DNA of 18,797 nt, taken from NCBI GenBank assembly GCA_905193155.1, contig CAJJNQ010000046.1, positions 1 through 18,797 on the forward strand. Direction: 5' to 3'. Below the pieces are notes generated by a model that was given only the letters and a program-made list of their open reading frames with translations, was not told the DNA's origin and ran no database searches. Position numbers and translations under genes: made by a program. The stretch's first letter is position 1. Each line of letters starts with the position of its first letter. Origin of the DNA: an uncultured Christensenella sp. Its GTDB lineage: Bacteria > Bacillota > Clostridia > Christensenellales > UBA1750. This document shows, one piece after another, positions 7,373-14,970 of this stretch.

Positions 7373-7699
7373 ATGGCAGTCATCGATAGAAATAAAGACA
7401 TTGGGCCGTTTGTGCCCCGGCCGGACGACGATCTGATCGTCTGCCGCTGCGAGGAGATCACGAAAGGTGAAATCCGCAAGGCGGTGCATGAGGGCATGTT
7501 CACCATGACGGAGGTCCGCCGTTTCCTGCGCCCGGGCATGGGATTGTGTCAGGGCAAGACCTGCGGGCGGATCGTCAAGGGCGTGATCGCGGCTGAGCTC
7601 GGTCAGCGCCCCGCGGAGCTGGATGACTGCACCGCGCGCGGGCCGGCGCGTCCCGTGACGGTGAGTTCGTATGGAAATGAGGTGTTCGACCATGACTAA
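7373..7699 (+). CDS. BFD-like (2Fe-2S)-binding protein
   Basis: A 108-residue protein with CRCEE near the N-terminus and GLCQGKTC later; Cys24, Cys26, Cys59 and Cys64 are the expected 2Fe-2S ligands of the bacterioferritin-associated-ferredoxin fold. In opine oxidase A and HcnB this domain is part of the large subunit; here it is a free subunit. It starts one base after the stop of the flavoprotein gene and its last 8 bp overlap the next gene, a sign of translational coupling and of joint assembly. Confidence 0.88.
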   Translation: MAVIDRNKDIGPFVPRPDDDLIVCRCEEITKGEIRKAVHEGMFTMTEVRRFLRPGMGLCQGKTCGRIVKGVIAAELGQRPAELDDCTARGPARPVTVSSYGNEVFDHD

Positions 7700-8828
7700 A
7701 ACAGCGGATGTGATCGTGATCGGCTCCGGTATCGTCGGCAACGCCACGGCCTATGAGCTGGCCAAGCGCGGCAAGAGTGTGCTCGTGCTGGAAAAGTATC
7801 CGAACGTCGGCGACGGTGCATCCAGTCGAAACGGCGCGGGCGTCCGTCTGGCTGGACGTGTTTCCCCCGAAGCGGAGCTGGCCGCGATGGCAATCTATGA
7901 CATCTGGCCGACACTGGGCGAGGAGCTGGACGCAGATCTGGAGTATGTCGTCGGCGGTAGCTTGACGATGGCACATTCTGAGTCGCAGATGAAAAGCTTG
8001 CAGGTCAAGCTCGCAAAGGACCTCAAGGCGAATGTGCCATCCCGCATCGTGGACGTCAATGAGGCGCGTGCGATTTGCCCCATTATTTCGGATTATGTCG
8101 AGCAGGCGCTCTACAGCGAGATGGACGGACACGCAAACCCCATGGTGACGACGCTGGCCTATTACTGTGCTGCGCGCCGTCTGGGCGTGGATTACATCAC
8201 GGGCGAGAACGTGATCGCACTGGAAAAGATGCACGGCCGCTGCCGCAAGGTGCTCACCGAAGCGGGCAATGTGTACGAGGCCGAGCACATCGTGCTGGCT
8301 GCGGGCTTCAACTCCCGCCGCATCGCCAAGACGGTCGGACTCTGGATCCCGTTCCTCAAGCGCGTGGATGAGTGCCTTATCACCGAGGTCCAGCCCCCGA
8401 TGACGAAGGTGCGCCTGTCCTCGGCGGACGGCAACTTCTACGGCAGCCAGACCAAGCACGGCTCGTTCATCTTCGGCGGCAACACGAACCTCGAGCGCTA
8501 TGAGGAGTGCTACGACGACCGCCCCATCAACACGGGCAAGCAGTCGCCGGACAAGTGCCGCGCGATCGGCAAGTTCATCCCGGCGCTCAAGGACGTCAAG
8601 GTCGTCCGCCACTGGGCGGGCTGGCTGGACTCCATGGTCGACCGTCTGCCCATCATTCAGGAGATCCCCGAGGTGCCCGGCCTGGTGCTTGCCTGCGGCT
8701 TCTCCGGCCACGGCTTTGCCATCGGCCCTGCCGTCGGCAAGATCGTGACGCAGATAGTCATGGGTGAGCCGACGAGCGTGGATGTCTCCGCGCTGGACTA
8801 CGAGCGCTTCAAGCCCACAGGAGTCTGA
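7692..8828 (+). CDS. DAO-family FAD-dependent amine/amino-acid oxidoreductase (HcnC / opine oxidase B-like)
   Basis: A 378-residue DAO-superfamily flavoprotein. The FAD motif GSGIVG is at residues 11-16, GDGASSRNGAGVRL follows as in glycine oxidase-like enzymes, and the C-terminus carries the FAD-covering block GLVLACGFSGHGFAIGPAVG. Relatives oxidise the C-N bond of glycine, sarcosine, D-amino acids, hydroxyproline, opines or fructosyl amino acids. In this operon it is the likely substrate-oxidising subunit, passing electrons to the iron-sulfur partners rather than to oxygen. ATG at 7692 overlaps the previous gene by 8 bp and has AGGTG upstream; an ATG at 7671 in the same frame is a weaker alternative. 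The substrate is not readable from the sequence. Confidence 0.9.
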   Translation: MTKTADVIVIGSGIVGNATAYELAKRGKSVLVLEKYPNVGDGASSRNGAGVRLAGRVSPEAELAAMAIYDIWPTLGEELDADLEYVVGGSLTMAHSESQMKSLQVKLAKDLKANVPSRIVDVNEARAICPIISDYVEQALYSEMDGHANPMVTTLAYYCAARRLGVDYITGENVIALEKMHGRCRKVLTEAGNVYEAEHIVLAAGFNSRRIAKTVGLWIPFLKRVDECLITEVQPPMTKVRLSSADGNFYGSQTKHGSFIFGGNTNLERYEECYDDRPINTGKQSPDKCRAIGKFIPALKDVKVVRHWAGWLDSMVDRLPIIQEIPEVPGLVLACGFSGHGFAIGPAVGKIVTQIVMGEPTSVDVSALDYERFKPTGV

Positions 8829-8831
8829 GAT

Positions 8832-9494
8832 ATGAGGATTCGCGGTATTCTGTTTGATATGGACGGGCTCATGTTCGATACCGAGCGGATCAGCAGTCTC
8901 GCCTTTGACCATGTGGAAAAGGAGCTGGGGATCGACCTGCGCAGCGGCATGCCGGACATGATGGGCAGGAGCGTGAAGGACATCGCGCGGCTTTACTTGG
9001 AAAAGTACGGCCCGGACTACGATTTCTACGGCATCCGCGAAAAGCGGATCGCGTTTACGCGGCAATACATCCGCGAGCACGGACTGCCGGTCAAGCCGGG
9101 GCTGCGCGAGCTGGTCAAATACCTGCGCGCGCACGGCTACCGCTGGGCCATGGCGACCTCCAGCTCGCGAGAGGCCGCGGAGCGCAATCTGGGCCTGACG
9201 GGGATGCTGGACGACTTCCCCTGCCGCATCTGCGGCGACATGGTCGAGCGCAGCAAGCCGGACCCACAGATCTTCCTGCGCGCGGCGGCGGAGATCGGGA
9301 CGATCCCGGCGGAGACCGTCGTTCTGGAGGACAGCTACAACGGCATCCGCGCGGCGTACGCCGGCGGCTTCATCGCCTGCATGGTGCCAGACCTGCGCGA
9401 GCCGGACGAGGAAATCTCCGCGCTCTTGACGCGGCGGTTCGACACGCTTGCGGATGTGATCCTGTTTTTGGAAGAGAATACAGCGAGAGAATAA
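8832..9494 (+). CDS. HAD-superfamily sugar phosphatase / phosphoglucomutase-like hydrolase
   Basis: A 220-residue HAD protein of the beta-phosphoglucomutase-like class with a helical cap. Motif I is FDMDGLMFDTE with nucleophile Asp9 and acid Asp11; motif II is ATSSS; motif III Lys is in SKPDPQIF; motif IV is LEDSYNG. It begins 3 bp after the DAO gene. In a PTS operon such enzymes usually dephosphorylate or interconvert sugar phosphates, so it may remove phosphate from a product that would otherwise accumulate. Phosphatase versus mutase cannot be decided from motifs alone. Confidence 0.88.
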   Translation: MRIRGILFDMDGLMFDTERISSLAFDHVEKELGIDLRSGMPDMMGRSVKDIARLYLEKYGPDYDFYGIREKRIAFTRQYIREHGLPVKPGLRELVKYLRAHGYRWAMATSSSREAAERNLGLTGMLDDFPCRICGDMVERSKPDPQIFLRAAAEIGTIPAETVVLEDSYNGIRAAYAGGFIACMVPDLREPDEEISALLTRRFDTLADVILFLEENTARE

Positions 9495-9513
9495 TATTGG
9501 GAGGAACGCACAA

Positions 9514-9777
9514 ATGGTAAAACAGGAAGTGAATGTACATAATGAGGCGGGCCTCCATGCCCGCCCGGCAAATGTGTTTGTGAAAACGGCGGCGCAGTTT
9601 CCCTGCAATGTCCGCATCTCCAAGGGTGGCAAGCTGTTCAATGGAAAATCCATGGTCAGCGTGTTGTCAGCCTGCGTCAAGTGTGGTACGATGATCGAGG
9701 TGATCTGCGACGGAGAGTGTGAGGAAGAAGCGCTCGCCGCCATTGTTCAGGCGGTCGAAAACGGCCTGGGAGAATAA
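9514..9777 (+). CDS. ptsH: Phosphocarrier protein HPr
   Basis: An 87-residue HPr. The phosphorylated His15 sits in NEAGLHARPA and the regulatory Ser46 of Gram-positive HPr in FNGKSMVSVLS, so the protein could be a target of HPr kinase as well as Enzyme I. GGGAGGA lies 8 nt before the ATG. Its place in this operon, directly before Enzyme I, makes the PTS self-sufficient. Whether it is the only HPr of the cell or a dedicated one cannot be told from this window. Confidence 0.97.
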   Translation: MVKQEVNVHNEAGLHARPANVFVKTAAQFPCNVRISKGGKLFNGKSMVSVLSACVKCGTMIEVICDGECEEEALAAIVQAVENGLGE

Positions 9778-9781
9778 GGAT

Positions 9782-11494
9782 GTGAAACAGGTGTCTGCGG
9801 TATATCAGGGAAAAGCAATCTCCCCGGGCGTAGCGATGGGGCATATTGCGGTCATGAGAAAGAGAACTCTGGTGATTCCGGATTATGTTCCGGAGGAGCT
9901 TGAGGTGGAAAAGACGCGTTTCCGCGCGGCGCACGCCGCCGCTGTGGAGGAGACGAAGGCGCTTCTGGAGAGCACAAAGGCGTCGAACGGCGCGGGACAG
10001 GCGGAGATCCTGGACGCGCAGCTGACGCTTTTGCAGGACGAATATTCCGTGGTGGAGCCGATCCTTGAGAAGATCGGGGACGAGCGCTGCAACGCCGCGC
10101 AGGCGGCGGATGGCGTGCTTTCGGAGATCGCAGCAATGTTCGCGCAGGCCGACGATGAGTATCTTTCCCAGCGGACGGCGGATGTCAAAGACATACGCGA
10201 GCGGCTGCTGCTGCACGTCCTCGAGCAGGAGCGTATGCACTTCGACGCGCTGCCGGAGGATACGATTCTCGTCGCGGCGGAGCTGACGCCGTCCGACACG
10301 ATCCGTCTGGATCTGCGCCATATCGCTGGCATTGCGACAGAAACCGGCGGCTACTATTCCCACACCGGCATCATCACCCGCAACCTCGGGATACCGGCGG
10401 TCAGCGGGCTGGAGTTTGACCTCGACGCGATCAAGGACAGCGCGTGCGCGATCGTGGACGGCGAGACGGGACGCTTCATCCTCTCGCCGAGCGAGGCGGA
10501 GCGGCAGGCGTTCCTGCGCGAGCAGGAGGAGCTGGCGCGCGTCGCCTCGGATCTGGAGCAGTACCGCACCCAGAAGAGCTGCACGGCGGACGGCATCGAG
10601 GGGCGCATCTGCGCCAACATCGGCACGCCGGCCGACGCCAGGGATGCCATGCAGAAAGGCGCTGAGGGCATCGGACTGATGCGCAGTGAGTTCCTCTATA
10701 TGGATCACGAGGGGCTTCCGGACGAGGAGACACAGTTCGCCGCGTACCGCGAGGTGCTTGAGACGATGGCGGGGCAGCCTGTAATTGTGCGCACGCTGGA
10801 CATCGGCGGCGACAAGGATCTGCCTGCGCTGGCGCTGCCGAAAGAGGACAATCCGTTCCTCGGCTTCCGTGCGATCCGGCTGTGCTTGCAGAGAAAGGAT
10901 CTCTTCCGCGTCCAGCTCAGGGCGTTGCTGCGTGCGTCGGTCTACGGCGACCTGCATATCATGTTCCCGATGGTCTCCTCACTCGAGGAGTTGCGGGAGG
11001 CCAAGGCCATGCTCGCGCAGGCGCGGGAAGAGTTGCTGGCCGAGGGTGAGCATGTTGCGCCGGTCAAGGTCGGTATCATGATCGAGATCCCATCGGCCGC
11101 GCTGCTGGCGGACTGCCTGGCTAAGGAAGTGGATTTCTTCTCGATTGGTACGAACGATCTGATCCAGTACACGTTGGCCGTCGAGCGCGGCAATGCGTCG
11201 GTGGAATACCTGTACACGCCGTATCAGCCGGCGGTACTCCGTCTCATCGCCATGGCGGCGAGGGCGGCGGAGGACAACGGCATCTTCTGCGGTATGTGCG
11301 GCGAAGCCGCGGCGGACCCCGCACTGCTGCCGGTGTTCTGGGGCATGGGCATCCATGAGCTGTCCATGTCGGCCAGCTCGGTCACGCGCGCACGCAAGAC
11401 GCTGGCCGCGTGCCATGACGGCGCGTGCCGTGAACTTGTGCATAAGGTGCTTGCTTGCACCAGTAGTGAGCAGGTAAAACAAATATTAAATTGA
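9782..11494 (+). CDS. ptsI: PTS Enzyme I (phosphoenolpyruvate-protein phosphotransferase)
   Basis: A 570-residue Enzyme I, the normal family length. The phosphorylated His194 is in GGYYSHTGIITRNLGIPAVS (standard GGRTSHTAILAR; the Arg-Thr pair is Tyr-Tyr here). PEP-binding blocks DIGGDKDLPALALP and DFFSIGTNDLIQYTLAVERG are present, as is the catalytic Cys506 in CGMCGEAAADP. The start is GTG at 9782 with GGGAG 9 nt upstream; a GTG at 9791 is possible. The gene starts 4 bp after HPr. It transfers phosphate from PEP to HPr. It ends the operon and is followed by a hairpin terminator. Confidence 0.96.
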   Translation: MKQVSAVYQGKAISPGVAMGHIAVMRKRTLVIPDYVPEELEVEKTRFRAAHAAAVEETKALLESTKASNGAGQAEILDAQLTLLQDEYSVVEPILEKIGDERCNAAQAADGVLSEIAAMFAQADDEYLSQRTADVKDIRERLLLHVLEQERMHFDALPEDTILVAAELTPSDTIRLDLRHIAGIATETGGYYSHTGIITRNLGIPAVSGLEFDLDAIKDSACAIVDGETGRFILSPSEAERQAFLREQEELARVASDLEQYRTQKSCTADGIEGRICANIGTPADARDAMQKGAEGIGLMRSEFLYMDHEGLPDEETQFAAYREVLETMAGQPVIVRTLDIGGDKDLPALALPKEDNPFLGFRAIRLCLQRKDLFRVQLRALLRASVYGDLHIMFPMVSSLEELREAKAMLAQAREELLAEGEHVAPVKVGIMIEIPSAALLADCLAKEVDFFSIGTNDLIQYTLAVERGNASVEYLYTPYQPAVLRLIAMAARAAEDNGIFCGMCGEAAADPALLPVFWGMGIHELSMSASSVTRARKTLAACHDGACRELVHKVLACTSSEQVKQILN

Positions 11495-11500
11495 GTGAAT

Positions 11501-11533
11501 GGGGGATGTCATGTGACGTCCCCTCTTCTTTAG
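11501..11533 (+). terminator. Rho-independent terminator after Enzyme I
   Basis: GGGGATGTCA (11502-11511) pairs with TGACGTCCCC (11514-11523) with one G-U pair, and TCTTCTTT follows. It lies 7 bp past the Enzyme I stop and marks the end of the PTS/redox operon. Confidence 0.75.
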
Positions 11534-11543
11534 AAAGGGAAAA

Positions 11544-12461
11544 ATGTTAAGATTGAGTCCGTACTGCCGTAGTGCGCTTTGGGGAGGAACAAGGCTGTAC
11601 GACGAATTCGGCCTAAATTGCGAAGGGGATAACTTGGCTGAAGCATGGATGCTTTCCTGCGAAAATGGTAAGTCATCTATCATTACAAATGGAATGTATG
11701 CGGGAAAAACGATGGCGGATTATATTGCTGCAGAAGGAAACCGTGTGCTTGGAAGTCACTGTGCAGCGCTCTCTCATTTTCCGCTTTTGGTCAAATACAT
11801 CGACGCGCGGGAAAGCCTGTCGATTCAAGTCCATCCGAATGATGAGTATTCGACCAAACACGAAGGGCAGTGGGGAAAAACAGAGATGTGGTATATTCTG
11901 GATGCTGAACCAGAGTCATACCTGTTCATCGGACCGGAGCATACAATCTCAAAAGAGAAGTTCTCTAAAAGCGTAGAGGATCATTCCCTGCCAAATCTTT
12001 TGCATAAGCAATATGTCAAACCAGGGGATGCCTATTTGATTCCAGCGGGTACAATCCATGCGATTGGTAAGGGAATTTTGCTGGCTGAGATACAGCAAAG
12101 CTCAGATGTGACTTATCGCATTTACGATTATGACCGCAGGGATAATAGGGGGCGGTCGCGGAAATTACATATCCAAAAAGCTTGTGACGTTGTCAATCTG
12201 ACCCCCGTCAGCCAAACAAATGACTTTAGCAGCCACTTGATATGTTGCAAGTATTTCATAGTAGATGAGAAAATGGGCTGCACACAAGGATATTGTGGAA
12301 AAGAATCCTTCGTTGTAGTATTACCGATATCTGGCAGTGGCACGATTGCAAGTGAGGGCGGGAACTTTCAAATGGAGTGTGGCAGTTGTTTTTTTCTGCC
12401 TGCTGATAGCGGGAAATATTATGTAGCGGGTAATTGCAAATATCTTGTTGCTTCGGTATAG
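11544..12461 (+). CDS. manA: Class I mannose-6-phosphate isomerase
   Basis: A 305-residue type I phosphomannose isomerase of the short Firmicutes kind. Zinc ligands are visible: Gln95 and His97 in IQVHPND, Glu114 in GKTEMWYIL, and His172 in IPAGTIHAIG. It interconverts mannose-6-phosphate and fructose-6-phosphate in the cytoplasm. AGAAAGGG precedes the ATG. The codons and base composition are clearly more AT-rich than in the operon before it and the genes after it, which suggests separate acquisition. It is behind the Enzyme I terminator and so probably has its own or read-through transcription. It could feed a PTS product with mannose configuration into glycolysis. Confidence 0.93.
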   Translation: MLRLSPYCRSALWGGTRLYDEFGLNCEGDNLAEAWMLSCENGKSSIITNGMYAGKTMADYIAAEGNRVLGSHCAALSHFPLLVKYIDARESLSIQVHPNDEYSTKHEGQWGKTEMWYILDAEPESYLFIGPEHTISKEKFSKSVEDHSLPNLLHKQYVKPGDAYLIPAGTIHAIGKGILLAEIQQSSDVTYRIYDYDRRDNRGRSRKLHIQKACDVVNLTPVSQTNDFSSHLICCKYFIVDEKMGCTQGYCGKESFVVVLPISGSGTIASEGGNFQMECGSCFFLPADSGKYYVAGNCKYLVASV

Positions 12462-12613
12462 TGGTTGCACTCCGCTTTCATCGACGTGTGCATTTTAAGC
12501 AAGGCAGGTATTCTTTCGCCTGAGCAGCAGAATAGCATTTTACCAATGCTTGGTAGTAGATTGACGACTGCACTCGGAGAACTTGCATATAGAAACTTAG
12601 TGGAGATAGTCGT
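12462..12613 (+). other. Unassigned AT-rich segment between manA and the DUF4340 remnant
   Basis: An open frame begins with TTG at 12465, 3 bp after the manA stop (first residues MHSAFIDVCILSKAGILSPE), and runs on to 12728. There is no clear ribosome binding site, I recognise no family, and from about 12614 the frame crosses DNA that codes for a DUF4340 remnant in another frame. It may be the start of a gene cut off by a rearrangement. Base composition resembles manA rather than the DNA after it. Confidence 0.3.
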
Positions 12614-13144
12614 TGCAGGCTACAGACAATGTGGATACCATCCTGGGCACAGTTCGATCTCTGAGCTTGATAAACTATATCAGCTACAACGTGACCGACA
12701 AGGAGTTTGTAGCCTTCGGGCCGAATGACCCTGAGCTGACAATCAAGATGGCGTACAGCACAAGGAACGGTGACGGAAATGTGGGGGGATAGCGGGAACC
12801 TGCTGTTGCGTCTCTCCCGCAATCAGGAGGAAGTCGCGGCCTATAATGAAGCCGTCGAAAAAGGCGAGGATGATCTCCCCGATGTTACCTGTTACGTGCG
12901 AGTTGGACAGCCGCAGATCGTTTATGGAATTTCTGAGAGCGTATATGATCAGTTGACGGCGGTATCCTATGATACGCTGTGCCGCCAAAAGCTCTTCGCG
13001 GCGGACTTCGACGCGGTGACGAGTATTGACATTGCTCTGAATGGTGAGAACTATAGCGGTGTTCCAATAAACGCTGAGAAAAAACTAAGAGTAAAAGAGA
13101 AAAACAGACGTGAAAGAACAGAAAATCAGAGCGACGCTGCATGA
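12614..13144 (+). pseudogene. Frameshifted, N-terminally truncated DUF4340-domain protein
   Basis: Two frames together give one continuous protein-like sequence. The first (12614-12790) includes TDNVDTILGTVRSLSLINYI and KEFVAFGPNDPELTIKM; the second (from about 12785) includes LRLSRNQEEVAAYNEAVEKG, YVRVGQPQIVYGISESVYD and FAADFDAVTSIDIALNGENY. This order fits DUF4340 proteins. The switch of frame falls at a run of six G (12783-12788); removing one G would restore a single frame. The N-terminal portion with its signal or membrane anchor is missing, since a stop lies just upstream in the first frame and the DNA before it is unrelated. The end overlaps the glutaminase start. A sequencing error in the G run could explain the frameshift but not the missing start. 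Confidence 0.7.
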
Positions 13145-14045
13145 GGCGATGGCCATTGGGCACGAACAGACTCCGCATGGCAGCGTCGCGGCATATATCC
13201 CGGAGCTTGCCAAAGCACGCAGGGATGCACTGGGCATTTGCGTGACGCTGCCGGACGGCTCTGTTTACCGCGAGGGCGACATAGGCATCCGCTTTACCAT
13301 CCAGTCCATCTCAAAGGTCATCTCACTCTGCAAGGCGCTCGAGGTGCGCGGCATGGAGGAGGCCTTCAGCCGTGTTGGGATGGAACCGTCCGGCGAGGCC
13401 TTTAATTCGATCGTGGAGCTCGACTTACAGCCAAACAAGCCCTTCAACCCGATGATCAACTCCGGCGTGATCGCGGTGGAGAGTACTATCATCGACTATG
13501 TATCGTTCGATGTAATGCTCGACTATGCGCGCAAACTCTGCGCGGACCCGGACATCACGCTCAACCGGCAGGTCTACCTTTCGGAGATGGAGACCTGCGA
13601 CCGCAACCGCGCCATTGCGTATCTGCTCAAGAGCAAGGGCATCATCACGGCGAACGTGGACAACAGCATCGAGCTTTACACCAAGCTCTGCGCGCTGAAC
13701 GTTACGGCGGAGTCGCTCGCAAACTTTGCGCTCCTGCTGGCAAACGGCGGCGTGAGTACCGCGACAGGGGAGCGGCTTTTGAAGCCGGAGACTGTCCGCA
13801 CCGTGCTCTCCATCATGCTGACCTGCGGGATGTACGACGGCTCGGGCCGCTTTGCCGCCGAGGTCGGCGTGCCGACCAAGTCAGGTGTCGGCGGCGGACT
13901 GATGGCGGCGGTACATGGCCGCGCGGGCATCAGCATCTATAGCCCCGCGCTTGACGCCAAGGGAAACTGTGTGGCAGGCTGCGAGATGATGCGCTATCTT
14001 TCGTGCGAGCTGGGTCTGCACATGTTTCAAAACTGTTCAACATAA
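13110..14045 (+). CDS. glsA: Glutaminase (GlsA family)
   Basis: A 311-residue serine-dependent glutaminase of the beta-lactamase-like fold, at the normal length. The catalytic Ser66-x-x-Lys69 is in FTIQSISKVISL; substrate-binding segments FNPMINSGVIAVEST and the C-terminal PTKSGVGGGLMA are present. It hydrolyses L-glutamine to glutamate and ammonia in the cytoplasm. The start is GTG at 13110 within the tail of the DUF4340 remnant, with only a weak purine-rich stretch upstream, so expression may be low or use another signal. Its stop is 2 bp from the stop of the convergent LysR-type gene with no visible terminator between them. Confidence 0.95.
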   Translation: MKEQKIRATLHEAMAIGHEQTPHGSVAAYIPELAKARRDALGICVTLPDGSVYREGDIGIRFTIQSISKVISLCKALEVRGMEEAFSRVGMEPSGEAFNSIVELDLQPNKPFNPMINSGVIAVESTIIDYVSFDVMLDYARKLCADPDITLNRQVYLSEMETCDRNRAIAYLLKSKGIITANVDNSIELYTKLCALNVTAESLANFALLLANGGVSTATGERLLKPETVRTVLSIMLTCGMYDGSGRFAAEVGVPTKSGVGGGLMAAVHGRAGISIYSPALDAKGNCVAGCEMMRYLSCELGLHMFQNCST

Positions 14046-14047
14046 GA

Positions 14048-14923
14048 TCAATGAGAGAAAGTGAGTTTGTCCGATGCCCGTGCTGCGGTGAAAAGACGCG
14101 AACGAAAATAAGAGGGGAATTCGATCTCATCATATTGATACTGCTTAAGGAAGTTGCATCTGTGATAGTCCGAGTTGAGATAATAGGCGTCCGTGAAGCT
14201 GACCATTTCATAAAGGGCGGCACGGGAAGAAACACGGAAGAGACTGACACTTGTTTTCAGATTTAGACGGCTCATCACGTCGGAAAAGGGCCCGGTATCC
14301 ATGTAGGAGTACATAACGGCGGGATAGGGAAGAAGCATATCCGCGGTCACCCAGTTCTCTTTAAGCCGGAAGAGCGGGTTTTTCGGCCCGACCATAACAC
14401 ACAGATCCAAACGAGTGATCGGGTGAAATTCCAGCTTCATCACATTGAGCTGTTCTGTAAAGGCACTCATGTGGCAGTCGTAGATGCAGCACAGACCGAT
14501 GTCGGAGAGATTGTTGGCGATCAGGCTCATGATATCGGTGCTGGAATCCTCGCGCAGGTCGATTTGGATCCCATCCTCGCTATATTTGTTGTAAATGTCT
14601 TTGAGGAACATGCTGAGAAAGTTGTAGCCATTCGACGCGATGCGGAGCCGCTGATTGGCTTGCCTGCCCTTCTGATAGACCATGTTGTCTATGAGGCGGA
14701 TCTGCTCGCAAATCGGTGTGATATAGGCAAGAAACGTTTTGCCGAAGGGGGTCAGCACAACGCCCTTTGCGGTGCGGATAAAAAGGCTGCGGCCAAGCTC
14801 CTGCTCCAAATTTTTTATTGCGGTCGAAATAACGGATTGGGAGACAAAGGACATGCTGGCGACCTTGTTGATCGAACCGTATTCCGCCACCTTGACCATG
14901 TATTTGATTTGATTGAGCGTCAT
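14048..14923 (-). CDS. LysR-family transcriptional regulator
   Basis: A 291-residue LysR-type regulator. The N-terminal winged helix-turn-helix covers about residues 1-60 (AEYGSINKVASMSFVSQSVI, then LEQELGRSLFIRTAKGVVLT), followed by a periplasmic-binding-protein-like effector domain. ATG at 14923 has GGAGGA upstream on the minus strand; the longer frame extends without homology into the divergent gene. It is divergent from the desulfidase/M20 pair with a 47-bp gap, so by the usual LysR arrangement it likely regulates those two genes. Convergent with the glutaminase gene. Confidence 0.93.
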   Translation of the reverse strand: MTLNQIKYMVKVAEYGSINKVASMSFVSQSVISTAIKNLEQELGRSLFIRTAKGVVLTPFGKTFLAYITPICEQIRLIDNMVYQKGRQANQRLRIASNGYNFLSMFLKDIYNKYSEDGIQIDLREDSSTDIMSLIANNLSDIGLCCIYDCHMSAFTEQLNVMKLEFHPITRLDLCVMVGPKNPLFRLKENWVTADMLLPYPAVMYSYMDTGPFSDVMSRLNLKTSVSLFRVSSRAALYEMVSFTDAYYLNSDYHRCNFLKQYQYDEIEFPSYFRSRLFTAARASDKLTFSH

Positions 14924-14970
14924 TGCGTGTTCCTCCCATGCTGCAAAAGATTTTGAAAGGTGATTTAGAA

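Noticed and set aside
5617..7539. Very long minus-strand open frame (640 codons) opposite the redox genes
   Set aside because: It is a shadow in GC-rich DNA of the strongly supported plus-strand flavoprotein, with no family features. The same holds for the long minus frame at 7575-9743.
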